The notes below the pieces were generated by a model. That model was not told the DNA's origin. It saw only the letters and a list, made by a program, of their open reading frames with translations, and made no database searches. Below, piece by piece: positions 52,971-62,938 of a stretch of DNA of 64,000 nt (its first letter is position 1; each line of letters begins with the position of its first letter). The stretch comes from Leptotrichia sp. OH3620_COT-345 (lineage in GTDB: Bacteria; Fusobacteriota; Fusobacteriia; Fusobacteriales; Leptotrichiaceae), in contig NZ_RQYW01000001.1 of the NCBI RefSeq assembly GCF_003932895.1, positions 124,001-188,000 on the forward strand. Direction: 5' to 3'. Position numbers and translations under genes: made by a program.

Positions 52971-54275
52971 TCATTCTATAATCTCTAAAATAGCTTTTTG
53001 TTTATTAACTTTATCATTTTTTATAGTATATGCCTGTAAAATCATATTTTTTGACGTTTCAACATTTTTACCGTCGTTATAATATATCTCAGCTATTTTT
53101 TCTCCTGTTGAAATCTTATCTCCTACTTTTTTAAATATTTTTATTCCTACAGCATGATCTATTATATCGTCTTTAGTAGCTCTTCCCGCTCCTATTATCA
53201 TAGCTGCTTTCCCAATTTCTTCAGTTTTTATTTTTGAAATATATCCCTCTTTTTTAGAAAATACTTCAAGTACTGATTTTGACTGAGGAAGCAGATTATA
53301 ATTATTAATAAGGTTACCATCTCCCCCGCTTTCACTTATAAATTCCGAAAGTTTCTGAAGTGCGGAACGGTCATTTATCACTTTATCTATTTTTTCCTTC
53401 CCATCCGGCAATTCTTCTATTTCACCTTTTGCTTTTAATGCAAGAGAAGCTATAGTATAAACCACTTCTTTTAAATCTTCAGGACCTTTTCCTTTGAGCA
53501 TTTCGATAGACTCTATTATTTCATTGGCATTTCCTATAGAATATCCTAAAGGTTCGTCCATGTTACTTAAAACTACCTTCACTTTTTTTCCGACACCTTT
53601 TCCTATTTCTATCATTCTTTCCGCCAACTCTTTCGCATGCTCCTTATCTTTCATAAAAGCACCGTCCCCCACTTTCACATCCAGTATTATGACATCTGAC
53701 TGTATTGCCAACTTCTTACTCATAATACTGCTTGCAATCAAAGGAATACTCGGTACAGTTCCTGTAACATCCCTTAAAGAATACAGTTTTTTGTCAAGAG
53801 GGACAATTCTGTCACTGTATCCCATAAGCCCTATTCCTGTTTTATTCGCTATGGAAACTAATTCATCTCTCGTATTTGAAAAGCTAAATCCTTTTATAGA
53901 TTCAAATTTATCTATTGTCCCTCCTGTATGTCCAAGTCCTTTTCCAGAAAGTTTTGTAGTCCCCATACCTAATGCTGCCAAAATAGGAGCAAGTACTATA
54001 GTAACTTTATCTCCAACCCCTCCTGTACTGTGTTTATCTACTAAAAACCTTCTTACATCATCAAAGGATATTGTGTCTCCTGAATTTTTCATTGTCATGG
54101 TAAATTCAAGTAATTCATTTGCTGTCATATCATTAAAGTATGTTGCCATTAAAAATGATGACATCTGATAATCAGGCATATTTCCATTTAAATATTCACT
54201 CAGGAGAAATGAAATTTCTTCTTTTGAAAGTTCTTTTCCGTCTCTCTTTTTCTCTATTAAGTCTACTACTCTCAT
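52971..54275 (-). CDS. pdp: Pyrimidine-nucleoside phosphorylase
   Basis: Phosphorolyses uridine and thymidine (and deoxyuridine). The 434 aa protein has the family signature SGKGLGHTGGTIDKFESI near 108-125, phosphate-binding KHSTGGVGDKV near 81-91, the LDVKVGDGAFMK motif, and a C-terminal barrel-sandwich domain with GYISKI. Ribosome site AAAGGAG. It follows nupN after a terminator, and precedes deoC. Confidence 0.94.
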   Translation of the reverse strand: MRVVDLIEKKRDGKELSKEEISFLLSEYLNGNMPDYQMSSFLMATYFNDMTANELLEFTMTMKNSGDTISFDDVRRFLVDKHSTGGVGDKVTIVLAPILAALGMGTTKLSGKGLGHTGGTIDKFESIKGFSFSNTRDELVSIANKTGIGLMGYSDRIVPLDKKLYSLRDVTGTVPSIPLIASSIMSKKLAIQSDVIILDVKVGDGAFMKDKEHAKELAERMIEIGKGVGKKVKVVLSNMDEPLGYSIGNANEIIESIEMLKGKGPEDLKEVVYTIASLALKAKGEIEELPDGKEKIDKVINDRSALQKLSEFISESGGDGNLINNYNLLPQSKSVLEVFSKKEGYISKIKTEEIGKAAMIIGAGRATKDDIIDHAVGIKIFKKVGDKISTGEKIAEIYYNDGKNVETSKNMILQAYTIKNDKVNKQKAILEIIE

Positions 54276-54310
54276 TTTTAACTTCTCCTTTTTTAAAGTT
54301 GTCTTTTAGT

Positions 54311-54341
54311 CAAAAAAGCAGGATGCTAAATCCTGCTTTCA
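54311..54341 (-). terminator. Terminator of nupN
   Basis: Minus strand: AAAGCAGGAT, five-base loop, ATCCTGCTTT followed by further T. It lies between nupN and pdp, so these are partly separate transcripts. Confidence 0.85.
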
Positions 54342-54370
54342 TTTCTGTTCAAGACTTTTAAGATAATTAA

Positions 54371-55417
54371 CTATAAAGTAGGTTTAACTACTATTTTGCC
54401 ATCTTTTATATCTTGTTTTATCTGTTCAAGTTTCTTAATGTTTTCTTCTCCAATTTTATCTCTTGTAAATTCAAACTCGGTAGTTCCAACATATCCTTCT
54501 TTTACTCCAAATTCCTGATGTTGAAGAGGGAACTTTCCTTCAAGAGTATCTTTAACAAGATTAAACGTTGCAACATCTACATATTTCATCATAGATGTCA
54601 GAATTGTTCCCGGGAATAATCCGTCTTGATTGGAATCAACACCTATTGCATATACATTTTTGGCTTTTGCACCTTCAAATACTCCTGCTCCGCTTCCTCC
54701 TGCTGCATGGTATACAACATCCGCTTTTTGTTGAATCAAAGTTTCCGTTTTAGTTTTTGCAGAGGCAGGATCATTAAATGCACTGTTTCCTCCTATGTAA
54801 ACTGACAAAACTTTTATATCCGGATTTATATATTTTGCTCCCTGTTCAAATCCAGATTGAAATCTTTTAATTAAAGGAAGCTCTAATCCTCCTACAAATC
54901 CTACCGTTCCGGTTTTACTCATCATTGCCGCCAAAGCTCCTACAAGGAATGAACCTTCATATTCTTTAAACATTACTGAAGCTACATTGGAAGTATCATT
55001 AGTATTTTCATCAATTATTGCAAATTTCTGATCAGGATATGCATTTGCCGCTGCTAATATAGAATCTTTCATTGTAAATCCTACTCCGATAATAAGGTCA
55101 AATTCACCTGTTTCAGCAAATCTTTCCAAAGCATCTTTCGATTCCGCACCCGGATCTTTAGGCTCATATTCCTTGAATGTAATCCCTAATTCTTTTTGTG
55201 CTTTTTCGACTCCTCTGAAAACAGCGTCATTAAACGACTTGTCTCCTTTTCCTCCTGTTGAATAAACCACAGCAACACTTTTCTTAACATCAGTTTTTTC
55301 GACCGTTGTTTTCATATCATCTTTTTTCTGCTCTCCCTCTGCCGGCTTTGAACCACCACAAGCTACAAATAAAAACAACGCAGCTATAATACTGAAAGCT
55401 GTTACAATTTTTTTCAT
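54371..55417 (-). CDS. nupN: Nucleoside-binding BMP-family lipoprotein
   Basis: The 348 aa lipoprotein (lipobox LFVACGGS, Cys20) is of the Bmp/PnrA family, the substrate-binding subunit of purine and pyrimidine nucleoside ABC importers. Features: AVVYSTGGKGDKSFNDAVF after the linker, AIIDENTND, the FVGGLELPLIKRFQSGF hinge strand and AIGVDSNQDG near the ligand site. It sits just downstream of the ATPase and two permeases, making a NupNOPQ-type importer. AGGAGGATTTT precedes the ATG. Confidence 0.94.
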   Translation of the reverse strand: MKKIVTAFSIIAALFLFVACGGSKPAEGEQKKDDMKTTVEKTDVKKSVAVVYSTGGKGDKSFNDAVFRGVEKAQKELGITFKEYEPKDPGAESKDALERFAETGEFDLIIGVGFTMKDSILAAANAYPDQKFAIIDENTNDTSNVASVMFKEYEGSFLVGALAAMMSKTGTVGFVGGLELPLIKRFQSGFEQGAKYINPDIKVLSVYIGGNSAFNDPASAKTKTETLIQQKADVVYHAAGGSGAGVFEGAKAKNVYAIGVDSNQDGLFPGTILTSMMKYVDVATFNLVKDTLEGKFPLQHQEFGVKEGYVGTTEFEFTRDKIGEENIKKLEQIKQDIKDGKIVVKPTL

Positions 55418-55642
55418 CTTAAAATCCTCCTGTTTTTTATGTATATCTATAATAAATTATACCTTATTTTTTTATTTTTTCAAATATTATTTATTATATT
55501 TTTATTTTTTAAAAAATTTTTAAATACTTCTTTTGATTTTTATTTTAAATATATAAGTTGGAATAATTTCTGATAAATTTATTTGCTATTTTGTAAGAAT
55601 ATTCTAAAATCTTAATTGCTTTTTTAATCAGAAATTAAAAGA

Positions 55643-56512
55643 TTACTTTTCATAAGGTTGTCCCGACGCTTTTGGAGCCCTTGATTTTCCTACAAAACCT
55701 ACTAATGCAAGCAATGTCAATATATAAGGTATCATTGTAAGAAACTGTTGAGGTATAGGCAATCTCACTGTTTTTGCATAATCGGAAAAAGCCTGTCCGA
55801 AGCCGAATAATAAACTTGCCAGTATGGCTCCCAAAGGATTCCATTTTCCGAAAATCATGGCAGCCATCGCCATAAATCCTCTTCCGGCGGACATATTACT
55901 TGAAAAGGATCTGAGTACTACTGCTGTCAAATATGCTCCTCCAAATCCTGCAAACATTCCTGAAAGGATGACTCCCAGATATCTTATTTTATACACACTT
56001 ATTCCCACAGTATCTGCTGCCAAGGGATGTTCTCCAACAGCTCTGATCCTAAGACCCGTTACAGTATTAAAAAGGAAAAAGTGCGCTCCTATGGCAATTC
56101 CGTACATTAAAACTAATATAATCCTGTAATCTGCAAGTTTATCAGCTGAAGGAGTAGTTCCTGCCACTCCATATATAGTTTTTATTAAAAATGATGTTGC
56201 AGCTATTGAAAACAGGTTTATTGCTACACCGCTTATTATCTGGTTACCTTTCAAGTTTATACTGATTACTGCATGAATAAGTGAAATAAGTCCTCCTGTA
56301 ATTATTCCTGCCAATATCCCCAAATAAGGATTACCTGTAGCAAGATTTACAACTGTTGTGGCAAACGCTCCACTCAGCATTATTCCTTCAAGTCCTATAT
56401 TTACTACACCGCTACGTTCTCCTATACATGCTCCCACAGCAGTAATCATTATAGGTGCTGATATTGTTATAGTCTGTTCAATTAAAGGTCCTATAATTCC
56501 AAATATATTCAT
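55643..56512 (-). CDS. nupQ: Nucleoside ABC transporter permease 2
   Basis: The 289 aa inner-membrane protein of the BPD-transp-2 (branched-chain/sugar type) family has about eight helices and the coupling loop GEHPLAADTVGISVYKIRYLGV. N-terminal segment ITISAPIMITAVGACIGERSG is typical of NupQ-like permeases. It overlaps nupP by one base, giving translational coupling. Its tail SRAPKASGQPYEK is soluble. Confidence 0.93.
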   Translation of the reverse strand: MNIFGIIGPLIEQTITISAPIMITAVGACIGERSGVVNIGLEGIMLSGAFATTVVNLATGNPYLGILAGIITGGLISLIHAVISINLKGNQIISGVAINLFSIAATSFLIKTIYGVAGTTPSADKLADYRIILVLMYGIAIGAHFFLFNTVTGLRIRAVGEHPLAADTVGISVYKIRYLGVILSGMFAGFGGAYLTAVVLRSFSSNMSAGRGFMAMAAMIFGKWNPLGAILASLLFGFGQAFSDYAKTVRLPIPQQFLTMIPYILTLLALVGFVGKSRAPKASGQPYEK

Positions 56513-57576
56513 TATTTCTCCTTTCTCTTCAGTGTAAAGAATTTGAATAAGTTTTCCGATGCTACAAAAATTATTATTAATGCTTGAATAATAAGGACTA
56601 TTTCTTTATCTACCTGATATTTCAACTGTAGAGCCTGTCCACCTACATCAAGTGCAGCATAGAAAATTCCGGCTATTAATATTCCGAAAGGACTGTTTTT
56701 ACCGAGTAGTGCCACTGCAAGTCCTGTAAACCCTGCATCTCCCATAATTACTTCAGTATATGCATACTGTGCAGAACCTCCCAAAACTCTTTCCGCTCCT
56801 CCAAGACCTGCACAAATTCCTGCCAGTCCCATTGCGAGAAACATTATTTTTTTCGGATTTATTCCTGAATTTTCAGCAACAGTTTCGCTTAATCCCACTG
56901 CTTTTATTTCATATCCCTTTTTAAAATATTTGAAGAAAAAGTAAATTCCTATAACAAGAAGTATCACTATTACAAAACCTAAATTCAAATTCTGTTTCGT
57001 AATTTTTGCAAATATAAGAGGTAATCTTGCTCCTTCAAAAACTTTAGGTGACTGTGTACTTCCTGATGCAGGATCTTTCAATATTCCATTTAATAAATAA
57101 TTCTGAAATTCTATGATGATATAATTAAGCATTATTGTACTTATTACTTCATTTACCCCAAACCTGGACTTCAAAAATCCTGCAATTCCTGCCCATAAAA
57201 ATCCTGCTGCCATAGCAATAATTAAAACTATAAATACATTTCCTAAAATATAATTCCTAAATGTAATTGCCCAAAATGTAGCTGCCAATCCTCCTGCTAT
57301 CATTTGACCCTGAGCTCCTATATTGAATAATCCTGCTTTAAATGCCACCATTGCCGCAAGTGCGGAAAATATAAGCGGTGTTGCAGTAAACAATGTTTTT
57401 GCCAATCCACTTAAAAACGGTGCTCTGGGAGATGCCTGATAAAATGCGGCTTTTGCCATATCCGAATAAGCAAATAAAGGATTTACTCCTTTTGATATCA
57501 TTATTATTCCACCAATAGTCAAAGCAATAAGAACCGCTATTATTGACGGCAAAAATTCTTTTAACTTCTTAGTCAT
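56512..57576 (-). CDS. nupP: Nucleoside ABC transporter permease 1
   Basis: The 354 aa permease partner, with about ten helices, a soluble N-terminal region between helices 1 and 2, and the coupling-loop motif GYEIKAVGLSETVAENSGINPKK split across residues about 210-232. The NIGAQGQMIAGG loop is conserved in sugar and nucleoside permeases. It overlaps nupO by eight bases at its start and nupQ by one at its end, a tight operon. Confidence 0.93.
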   Translation of the reverse strand: MTKKLKEFLPSIIAVLIALTIGGIIMISKGVNPLFAYSDMAKAAFYQASPRAPFLSGLAKTLFTATPLIFSALAAMVAFKAGLFNIGAQGQMIAGGLAATFWAITFRNYILGNVFIVLIIAMAAGFLWAGIAGFLKSRFGVNEVISTIMLNYIIIEFQNYLLNGILKDPASGSTQSPKVFEGARLPLIFAKITKQNLNLGFVIVILLVIGIYFFFKYFKKGYEIKAVGLSETVAENSGINPKKIMFLAMGLAGICAGLGGAERVLGGSAQYAYTEVIMGDAGFTGLAVALLGKNSPFGILIAGIFYAALDVGGQALQLKYQVDKEIVLIIQALIIIFVASENLFKFFTLKRKEK

Positions 57577-59089
57577 TTAATTTTCCTCCTGCCATTAGTA
57601 TACCTAGTTTTTCCATTGTTGCATCTTTTCTATCTAGCATTCCGACAATTCTGCCTGAGTACATCACGGCTATTCTGTCACTAAGTGCCATTATTTCCGA
57701 TAGTTCTGCCGAAACTAGCATTATCGCTTTTTTCTTTGTTTTTTCATTTAAAATTGTATTATGTATCATTTCAATAGCTCCTATATCAACTCCCCTTGTA
57801 GGTTGAGCAGCTATTATAAATTTATTTTCTTTTTCCAGTTCCCTTGCAACAACCACTTTCTGCTGATTTCCTCCTGATAATCCCCCAAATCTGATTTTTC
57901 CGTCTAATGGTCTTATATCGTATTTTTCCATATTTTTTTTCGTTTTATTTTCTATTTCTGAAAAATCCAGTAACATTCCTTTTTGATATGTGTCCTGTAA
58001 TCCTAAAACCATATTTTCCTCGATTGTAAAATCATTGATAGTTGCTCTTTTATGTCTATCTTCAGGTATGTGGGAAAGTCCTTTTTCTTTTATTATTTTA
58101 GGAGTTTTATTTTCAAGGTTCTCATTGGAAATTGTATATGTTCCGCTTTCAATTTTTTTAAGTCCCGCCAGTGCTTCAATGAGCTCTGTCTGACCGTTTC
58201 CTTCAACTCCCGCAACTCCCAGCACTTCACCTTCTCTTATTTCAAAGGATATTCCTTTTACTCTGTCCACTTTATTTTCACCTTTAACCACCATATTTTC
58301 CACTTTTACTATCGGATCACCTAATTTTACATCAGGCCTTTTTACTTCAAAAAGTACCACTCTTCCCACCATCATATTTGCGATTTTTTCCTTTGTCGCT
58401 TCGGAAGTTTTCAGATTTCCTACATCTTTTCCTTTTCTTATAACTGTTATATTATCTGATAAATCAAGAACCTCCTGTAATTTGTGAGTTATAAATATTA
58501 TCGTTTTCCCTTCTTTTACAAGATTTCTCATAATACCGTAGAGTTCCACGACTTCTTGAGGAGTCAGCACTGCACTTGGTTCATCAAATATAAGAAGCTC
58601 TGCACCCTTAAACAATATTTTCAGTATTTCAATCCTTTGATGTATACCGACAGATAAATCGGATACTTTCGCATCAGGATCAATGTTCAGTCCATATCTT
58701 TCGGATACTTCCCTTACCTGCTTTCGTGCAGTATTCAAATCAAAAAATGTTCCTGCGATTTTTGGTTCAAAGCCCAATACCATATTTTCAGCAACAGTCA
58801 GAGTTTCTACTAACATAAAATGCTGATAAACCATTCCTATACCCAGATTTGCAGCTACAGAAGGGCTTGCTATATCGGTTTTCTTTCCTTTATAGTATAT
58901 TTCTCCCGATGTAGGTGAATAAAGGCCGTTAAGTATTTTCATAAGAGTAGATTTTCCGGCTCCGTTTTCTCCTACTATTGCATGAATTTCACCTTTTTTT
59001 ATTTTTAGAGTGATATCATCATTAGCGACTATTTTCCCGCCTAAAAATTCTTTTCTCATGTTCTTCATTTCTAAAATATAGTCACTCAT
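57569..59089 (-). CDS. nupO: Nucleoside ABC transporter ATPase (tandem domains)
   Basis: The 506 aa cytoplasmic ATPase contains two ABC domains. Domain 1 (about 5-240) has Walker A GENGAGKST, signature VGIHQRIEIL and Walker B LLIFDEPS. Domain 2 (about 260-500) has the degenerate GVEGNGQTEL loop and signature LSGGNQQK normal in this subfamily. It powers uptake of nucleosides by the two permeases encoded next. AGGAGGAAAT precedes the ATG. It is 61 bases after an unknown exported protein gene. Confidence 0.95.
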   Translation of the reverse strand: MSDYILEMKNMRKEFLGGKIVANDDITLKIKKGEIHAIVGENGAGKSTLMKILNGLYSPTSGEIYYKGKKTDIASPSVAANLGIGMVYQHFMLVETLTVAENMVLGFEPKIAGTFFDLNTARKQVREVSERYGLNIDPDAKVSDLSVGIHQRIEILKILFKGAELLIFDEPSAVLTPQEVVELYGIMRNLVKEGKTIIFITHKLQEVLDLSDNITVIRKGKDVGNLKTSEATKEKIANMMVGRVVLFEVKRPDVKLGDPIVKVENMVVKGENKVDRVKGISFEIREGEVLGVAGVEGNGQTELIEALAGLKKIESGTYTISNENLENKTPKIIKEKGLSHIPEDRHKRATINDFTIEENMVLGLQDTYQKGMLLDFSEIENKTKKNMEKYDIRPLDGKIRFGGLSGGNQQKVVVARELEKENKFIIAAQPTRGVDIGAIEMIHNTILNEKTKKKAIMLVSAELSEIMALSDRIAVMYSGRIVGMLDRKDATMEKLGILMAGGKLND

Positions 59090-59150
59090 ATTTCCTCCTA
59101 CTTTAAATTTAAAAACTATATGTAAAATATTTTTTAGCTTTATCTCTTCT

Positions 59151-60170
59151 TTAGTTAAAAAAATCTGAAATATAATAATTTGAGCTTGTTTTCAGTAATT
59201 TTAAAACATTTATTTTTTCAAGTATTACATCTATTTTGAAATCATTATAATAATATCGCGAATTTTTTCCGTTTATAAAAACAACTGTATTATTTTCATT
59301 ATAAGTATAACCGTGAAATCTGTTATTTTCAAGAAGTAGAATTTCTCTTTTCAATTTTAAATTATTTTTTGCGAGTTCTTCAATTATTTCTACAGGAAAA
59401 TCCGTTAAATAAAGATTATTTTTTATCTTAGGCAATAATGCTTGATCTTCAATTTTTTCAGAAATTACAATATCCTTATCAAATCTGTATACAGAATCAT
59501 CTTGAAACTTTTTAAAGTCAATATTATTATAACTTTCTTTTACAAAATATTCAAATTTTGAACTTTCAAAATTTTTAACAATTTTTTTTCTTTTTTCTTT
59601 CAATTCTGAAATCAAAAATTCTTTATCCAACTCCGAATATACATTGCCCGGATTAAAATTTTTTTTATCTAATAACTCATAAAGTACGTAAATCTGTCTG
59701 TTCAGATATTCCTGATCTGTCCCCGCATACTGGCTGACATTCAAATTCTTTGAAAGAACTGATAATTCCTGTATACCGTAACTGTCAAGAGAAGAAGCCG
59801 GCAGTTCCAGTATTTTTTCTTCTTCACTCATTTCATCCGTTTTTATTTTTTGCATGTCATCATAAAAACGTTTTTCAAGAAGTAATGAATATTTTTTATT
59901 TTTATTAACATTTTCAAGAACTTCATTAAATTCATTGTAAAATTTGTTTTTCCCGAATATATCATTAGGATAGTTTATTTCAAACAGTTTTATTTGATAT
60001 CTTCCCGGAATAACTTTTCTCATTTCTTCTTTTCCGTTTATTATAACTTTTATTTTTTTAAATCTGGGTATTTCTTCTCCTTTTAACTTTATTTCCGATT
60101 TTATTTTATCAAAAATACCGAAACTGAGCATACTTATGCTTACCATTAAAATTATTCCTATTTTTTTCAA
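59151..60170 (-). CDS. Exported protein of unknown function
   Basis: A 339 aa protein with a signal peptide (MKKIGIILMVSISMLSFG) and no other recognised domain. The mature part is Lys/Asn/Glu-rich, mostly helical with beta pieces near the end (VVFINGKNSRYYYNDFKIDV). No lipobox. It begins with TTG, six bases after GGGAG; an ATG nine codons on would cut off the signal peptide's charged start. Lies between uvrC and nupO and may share their transcript. Confidence 0.7.
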   Translation of the reverse strand: MKKIGIILMVSISMLSFGIFDKIKSEIKLKGEEIPRFKKIKVIINGKEEMRKVIPGRYQIKLFEINYPNDIFGKNKFYNEFNEVLENVNKNKKYSLLLEKRFYDDMQKIKTDEMSEEEKILELPASSLDSYGIQELSVLSKNLNVSQYAGTDQEYLNRQIYVLYELLDKKNFNPGNVYSELDKEFLISELKEKRKKIVKNFESSKFEYFVKESYNNIDFKKFQDDSVYRFDKDIVISEKIEDQALLPKIKNNLYLTDFPVEIIEELAKNNLKLKREILLLENNRFHGYTYNENNTVVFINGKNSRYYYNDFKIDVILEKINVLKLLKTSSNYYISDFFN

Positions 60171-60245
60171 AATTTTCTCCCTTTTTCAAAATATTTTTAT
60201 AATTTTTCGGATAATATATGTTCCATTATTTTTATAAACTTTCTT

Positions 60246-62027
60246 CTATAAATTTTCTTTTATGGAAAATGCAACTTTTTCGGGAACTATTTCAATCAAT
60301 TCTTCTATTGTGGCATTTCTTATATTTTCTATTGTTCCGAATTTACGTATAAGCTCTTTTTTCCTTTTTGGTCCTATTCCTTCTATATCATCTAAAGCAC
60401 TCTTTATATTTCTTTTACTTCTTAATTTTCTATGATACGTTATTCCAAATCTGTGGGCTTCATCTCTCAATCTTTGTAAAATTTTAAGAGTCTCATCATT
60501 TCTTTGAAAAATATAAGGAGTTTTTTCGTAACTTTTAAAAATTTCTTCTTCTCTTTTAGCTATACTTATTATATCAGTATATTCCATTTTATCCATCTTT
60601 TCAAGAACATCCACTGCTACTCCAAGTTGACCTTTTCCTCCGTCAATAAGAATTAAATCAGGAAAATTTTCAGGGGACAACTTTGAATATCTCCTTGTCA
60701 GGGCTTCCCTCATCATTAAAAAGTCATCAGGAGTGTCTTTTACAGTTATTTTAAAATGTCTGTATTCTTTTGGTTCAGGTTCACCATTTATTGCCACAGT
60801 CATTGCTGCAACGGCGTCCTTTCCCTGAATATTTGAAATATCGAAACATTCAATTCTAAATGGCTGCTCTTTTAATTGTAACTCGATTTTTAATTTTTGC
60901 AACCCTTCCTGAATAATTTTTTTTTGCCTGAAATGTTTTTCAACTTCTTCATTTAAGTTTAAATATCCCATTTCCAAAAGCTTCTGACGTCTATTGTTGA
61001 CTTTAGGAAAATGTAATTTAATTTCTTTTTTTCTTTCAATTTTAGCCCATTCCTTTATAAGACTTTCATTTTCAATATATTTCACATCACATATTATATT
61101 TTTCGGTATGTTCCTTTTTTCATAATATAGAGTAATAAGCCTTTCAAACAGACTGTCTTCCTGACTTCTTTCAAGAGAAATCTTTATATGGCTTTTATTT
61201 ATCACTTTTCCTTCTCTTATATTCAATACACATAAAAATACAGTTTCTCCCACTTCCTCAAATACAAATACATCTTCATCTATTTCTTTACTATATTCTA
61301 TAATCTGAGTTTGTAACATTCTTTTTAATGCTGTTATTTTTTCCCTTTCGGCAATAGCCCTTTCAAATTCCATATTTTCACTGAAATCTCTCATTTTTTT
61401 CTCAAGGTTATTGAGAAGTTGATTTTGATGACCCTTTAAAAAGTTTTTAAAATTTTCTATATCTTCATTATATTCTTTTTCAATATTTTTGTACAGACAA
61501 GGAGCGGTACAGGTATTCATATAATATTTAAGACAAGGCTTTGTAACCTTTTCCATATTTCTGTTACAATCTCTTATCGGAAATATTTTAAGTAGAGATT
61601 TGACTGCAAAAAATATCCCCATAGGATAAGGACCGAAATAATCAGCTTTCTCCTCTAATCTCTTTGTACTTCTCACAATTTCTATTTTAGGAAATTTTTC
61701 CCTTGTAAATTTTATATAAGGATATGTTTTTTCATCTTTTAGTAAAATATTATATTTAGGTCTATTTTTTTTAATAAGATTATTTTCAAGAATTAGAGCT
61801 TCTACTTCAGTTTTACATATAAAAAACTCTATATCTGCTATATTTTTTACAAGTTCAGAAGTTTTCACATTATGGGAACTTATATTTTTAAAATATGAAG
61901 AAACTCTGTTTTTCAGATTTTTAGCTTTTCCTACATATATAATTTTCCCTTTTTCATTTTTCATAAGATAAACACCGGGATTTTCCGGTATATTTTTATA
62001 TTCCACAGGTGATTTTATTTTATCCAT
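60246..62027 (-). CDS. uvrC: Excinuclease ABC subunit C
   Basis: Makes both incisions in nucleotide excision repair. The 593 aa protein has the N-terminal GIY-YIG nuclease (NPGVYLMKNEKGKIIYVGKAK), a Cys-containing region CNRNMEKVTKPCLKYYMNTC, a UVR motif MRDFSENMEFERAIAERE, the RNase-H-like second nuclease with CFDISNIQGKDAV and LILIDGGKGQL, and two C-terminal helix-hairpin-helix motifs (DIEGIGPKRKKELI). Standard length and order. It follows rapZ by 29 bases. Confidence 0.96.
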   Translation of the reverse strand: MDKIKSPVEYKNIPENPGVYLMKNEKGKIIYVGKAKNLKNRVSSYFKNISSHNVKTSELVKNIADIEFFICKTEVEALILENNLIKKNRPKYNILLKDEKTYPYIKFTREKFPKIEIVRSTKRLEEKADYFGPYPMGIFFAVKSLLKIFPIRDCNRNMEKVTKPCLKYYMNTCTAPCLYKNIEKEYNEDIENFKNFLKGHQNQLLNNLEKKMRDFSENMEFERAIAEREKITALKRMLQTQIIEYSKEIDEDVFVFEEVGETVFLCVLNIREGKVINKSHIKISLERSQEDSLFERLITLYYEKRNIPKNIICDVKYIENESLIKEWAKIERKKEIKLHFPKVNNRRQKLLEMGYLNLNEEVEKHFRQKKIIQEGLQKLKIELQLKEQPFRIECFDISNIQGKDAVAAMTVAINGEPEPKEYRHFKITVKDTPDDFLMMREALTRRYSKLSPENFPDLILIDGGKGQLGVAVDVLEKMDKMEYTDIISIAKREEEIFKSYEKTPYIFQRNDETLKILQRLRDEAHRFGITYHRKLRSKRNIKSALDDIEGIGPKRKKELIRKFGTIENIRNATIEELIEIVPEKVAFSIKENL

Positions 62028-62056
62028 TTTTACCCTCTTGCAAATTTAGGAAAAAT

Positions 62057-62938
62057 TTATTCAATTTCAAGTTTTTCTCCAATTTCTCTATGAAATTTCG
62101 TAATTTTATAATCAAATTTTTCCGACAAATCCTCATAAAGTTTATTTACAAATGTTGCCGAACGATGCTGTCCTCCTGAACAGCCTATTCCTATTCTCAA
62201 ATGTGATTTTCCGTCTTTTTCATATTTAGGAATTAAATAATAAAGCATATCACACAGCATTTTATAAAATTCTTTGCTCTCTTCCAACCCCATTACATAT
62301 TGGTTTACATCTTTATGGTTTCCTGTTTTTTTCTTTAAACTTTCTATGTAGTATGGATTAGGCAAGAATCTCAAATCAAACATCAAATGCATGTCTAATG
62401 GTATACCGTACTTATATCCGAAAGATGTCAAATTAATGCTTAATTTCGTCATTTTCCCTAAAAATTCTTTTTTTAGGATTTCCTGAAATTCTTTCACTGT
62501 CGTTTTAGTCGTGTCTATAACTATATCCGCCTTCAGCATAAAATTTTTAATGATCTTTCTTTCCTCTTCTATATTTTCCAGTAAAGTATCATGCAGATTC
62601 AGAGGGTGTTTTCTTCTTGAAAGCTCATATCTGCTTAAAAGAACATCAGTTCTTGCATCAAGATAAATCACGGTATAATTTATCTTTAAATCATCCAAAA
62701 GTTTCATCTGCTTGGAAAACTGATTTATAAATTCCTGATTTCTAATATCAATTGCTACTGCAACTTTATCTCTTTTTTCACTGCTAATAAATATTTCGTT
62801 CAGATACTGAAATAAGCTTATAGGAAAATTATCAATACAAAAATAACCCCTATCTTCGAAAAAATCCATTGCTTCAGATTTACCTGCACCGCTCATTCCT
62901 GTTATAATGACAAGCTCCTTTTTTTCTCTTTCTTCCAT
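62057..62938 (-). CDS. rapZ: RNase adapter / nucleotide-binding protein RapZ (YvcJ)
   Basis: RapZ-family proteins bind nucleotides and small RNAs; in enteric bacteria they guide RNase E to GlmZ, controlling glucosamine-6-phosphate synthesis, while in Bacillus YvcJ is an ATPase/GTPase. The 293 aa protein has the P-loop ITGMSGAGKSEA, the FCIDNFP motif, a DARTDVLLSRY motif and the C-terminal GIGCSGGQHRSA. It sits in front of uvrC, while whiA and yvcK partners common in Firmicutes are absent here. Confidence 0.94.
   Translation of the reverse strand: MEEREKKELVIITGMSGAGKSEAMDFFEDRGYFCIDNFPISLFQYLNEIFISSEKRDKVAVAIDIRNQEFINQFSKQMKLLDDLKINYTVIYLDARTDVLLSRYELSRRKHPLNLHDTLLENIEEERKIIKNFMLKADIVIDTTKTTVKEFQEILKKEFLGKMTKLSINLTSFGYKYGIPLDMHLMFDLRFLPNPYYIESLKKKTGNHKDVNQYVMGLEESKEFYKMLCDMLYYLIPKYEKDGKSHLRIGIGCSGGQHRSATFVNKLYEDLSEKFDYKITKFHREIGEKLEIE

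Noticed and set aside
53494-54168. Long plus-strand open frame (about 224 codons) opposite pdp
   Set aside because: It is a shadow of the pdp coding sequence: no ribosome site, no family match, and pdp has all its motifs. The same holds for long antisense frames opposite the P-type ATPase, fabH, deoB and nupQ.
59090-59150. Purine or other riboswitch before nupO
   Set aside because: Only 61 bases separate the two genes, too little for a riboswitch, and no conserved core is seen.
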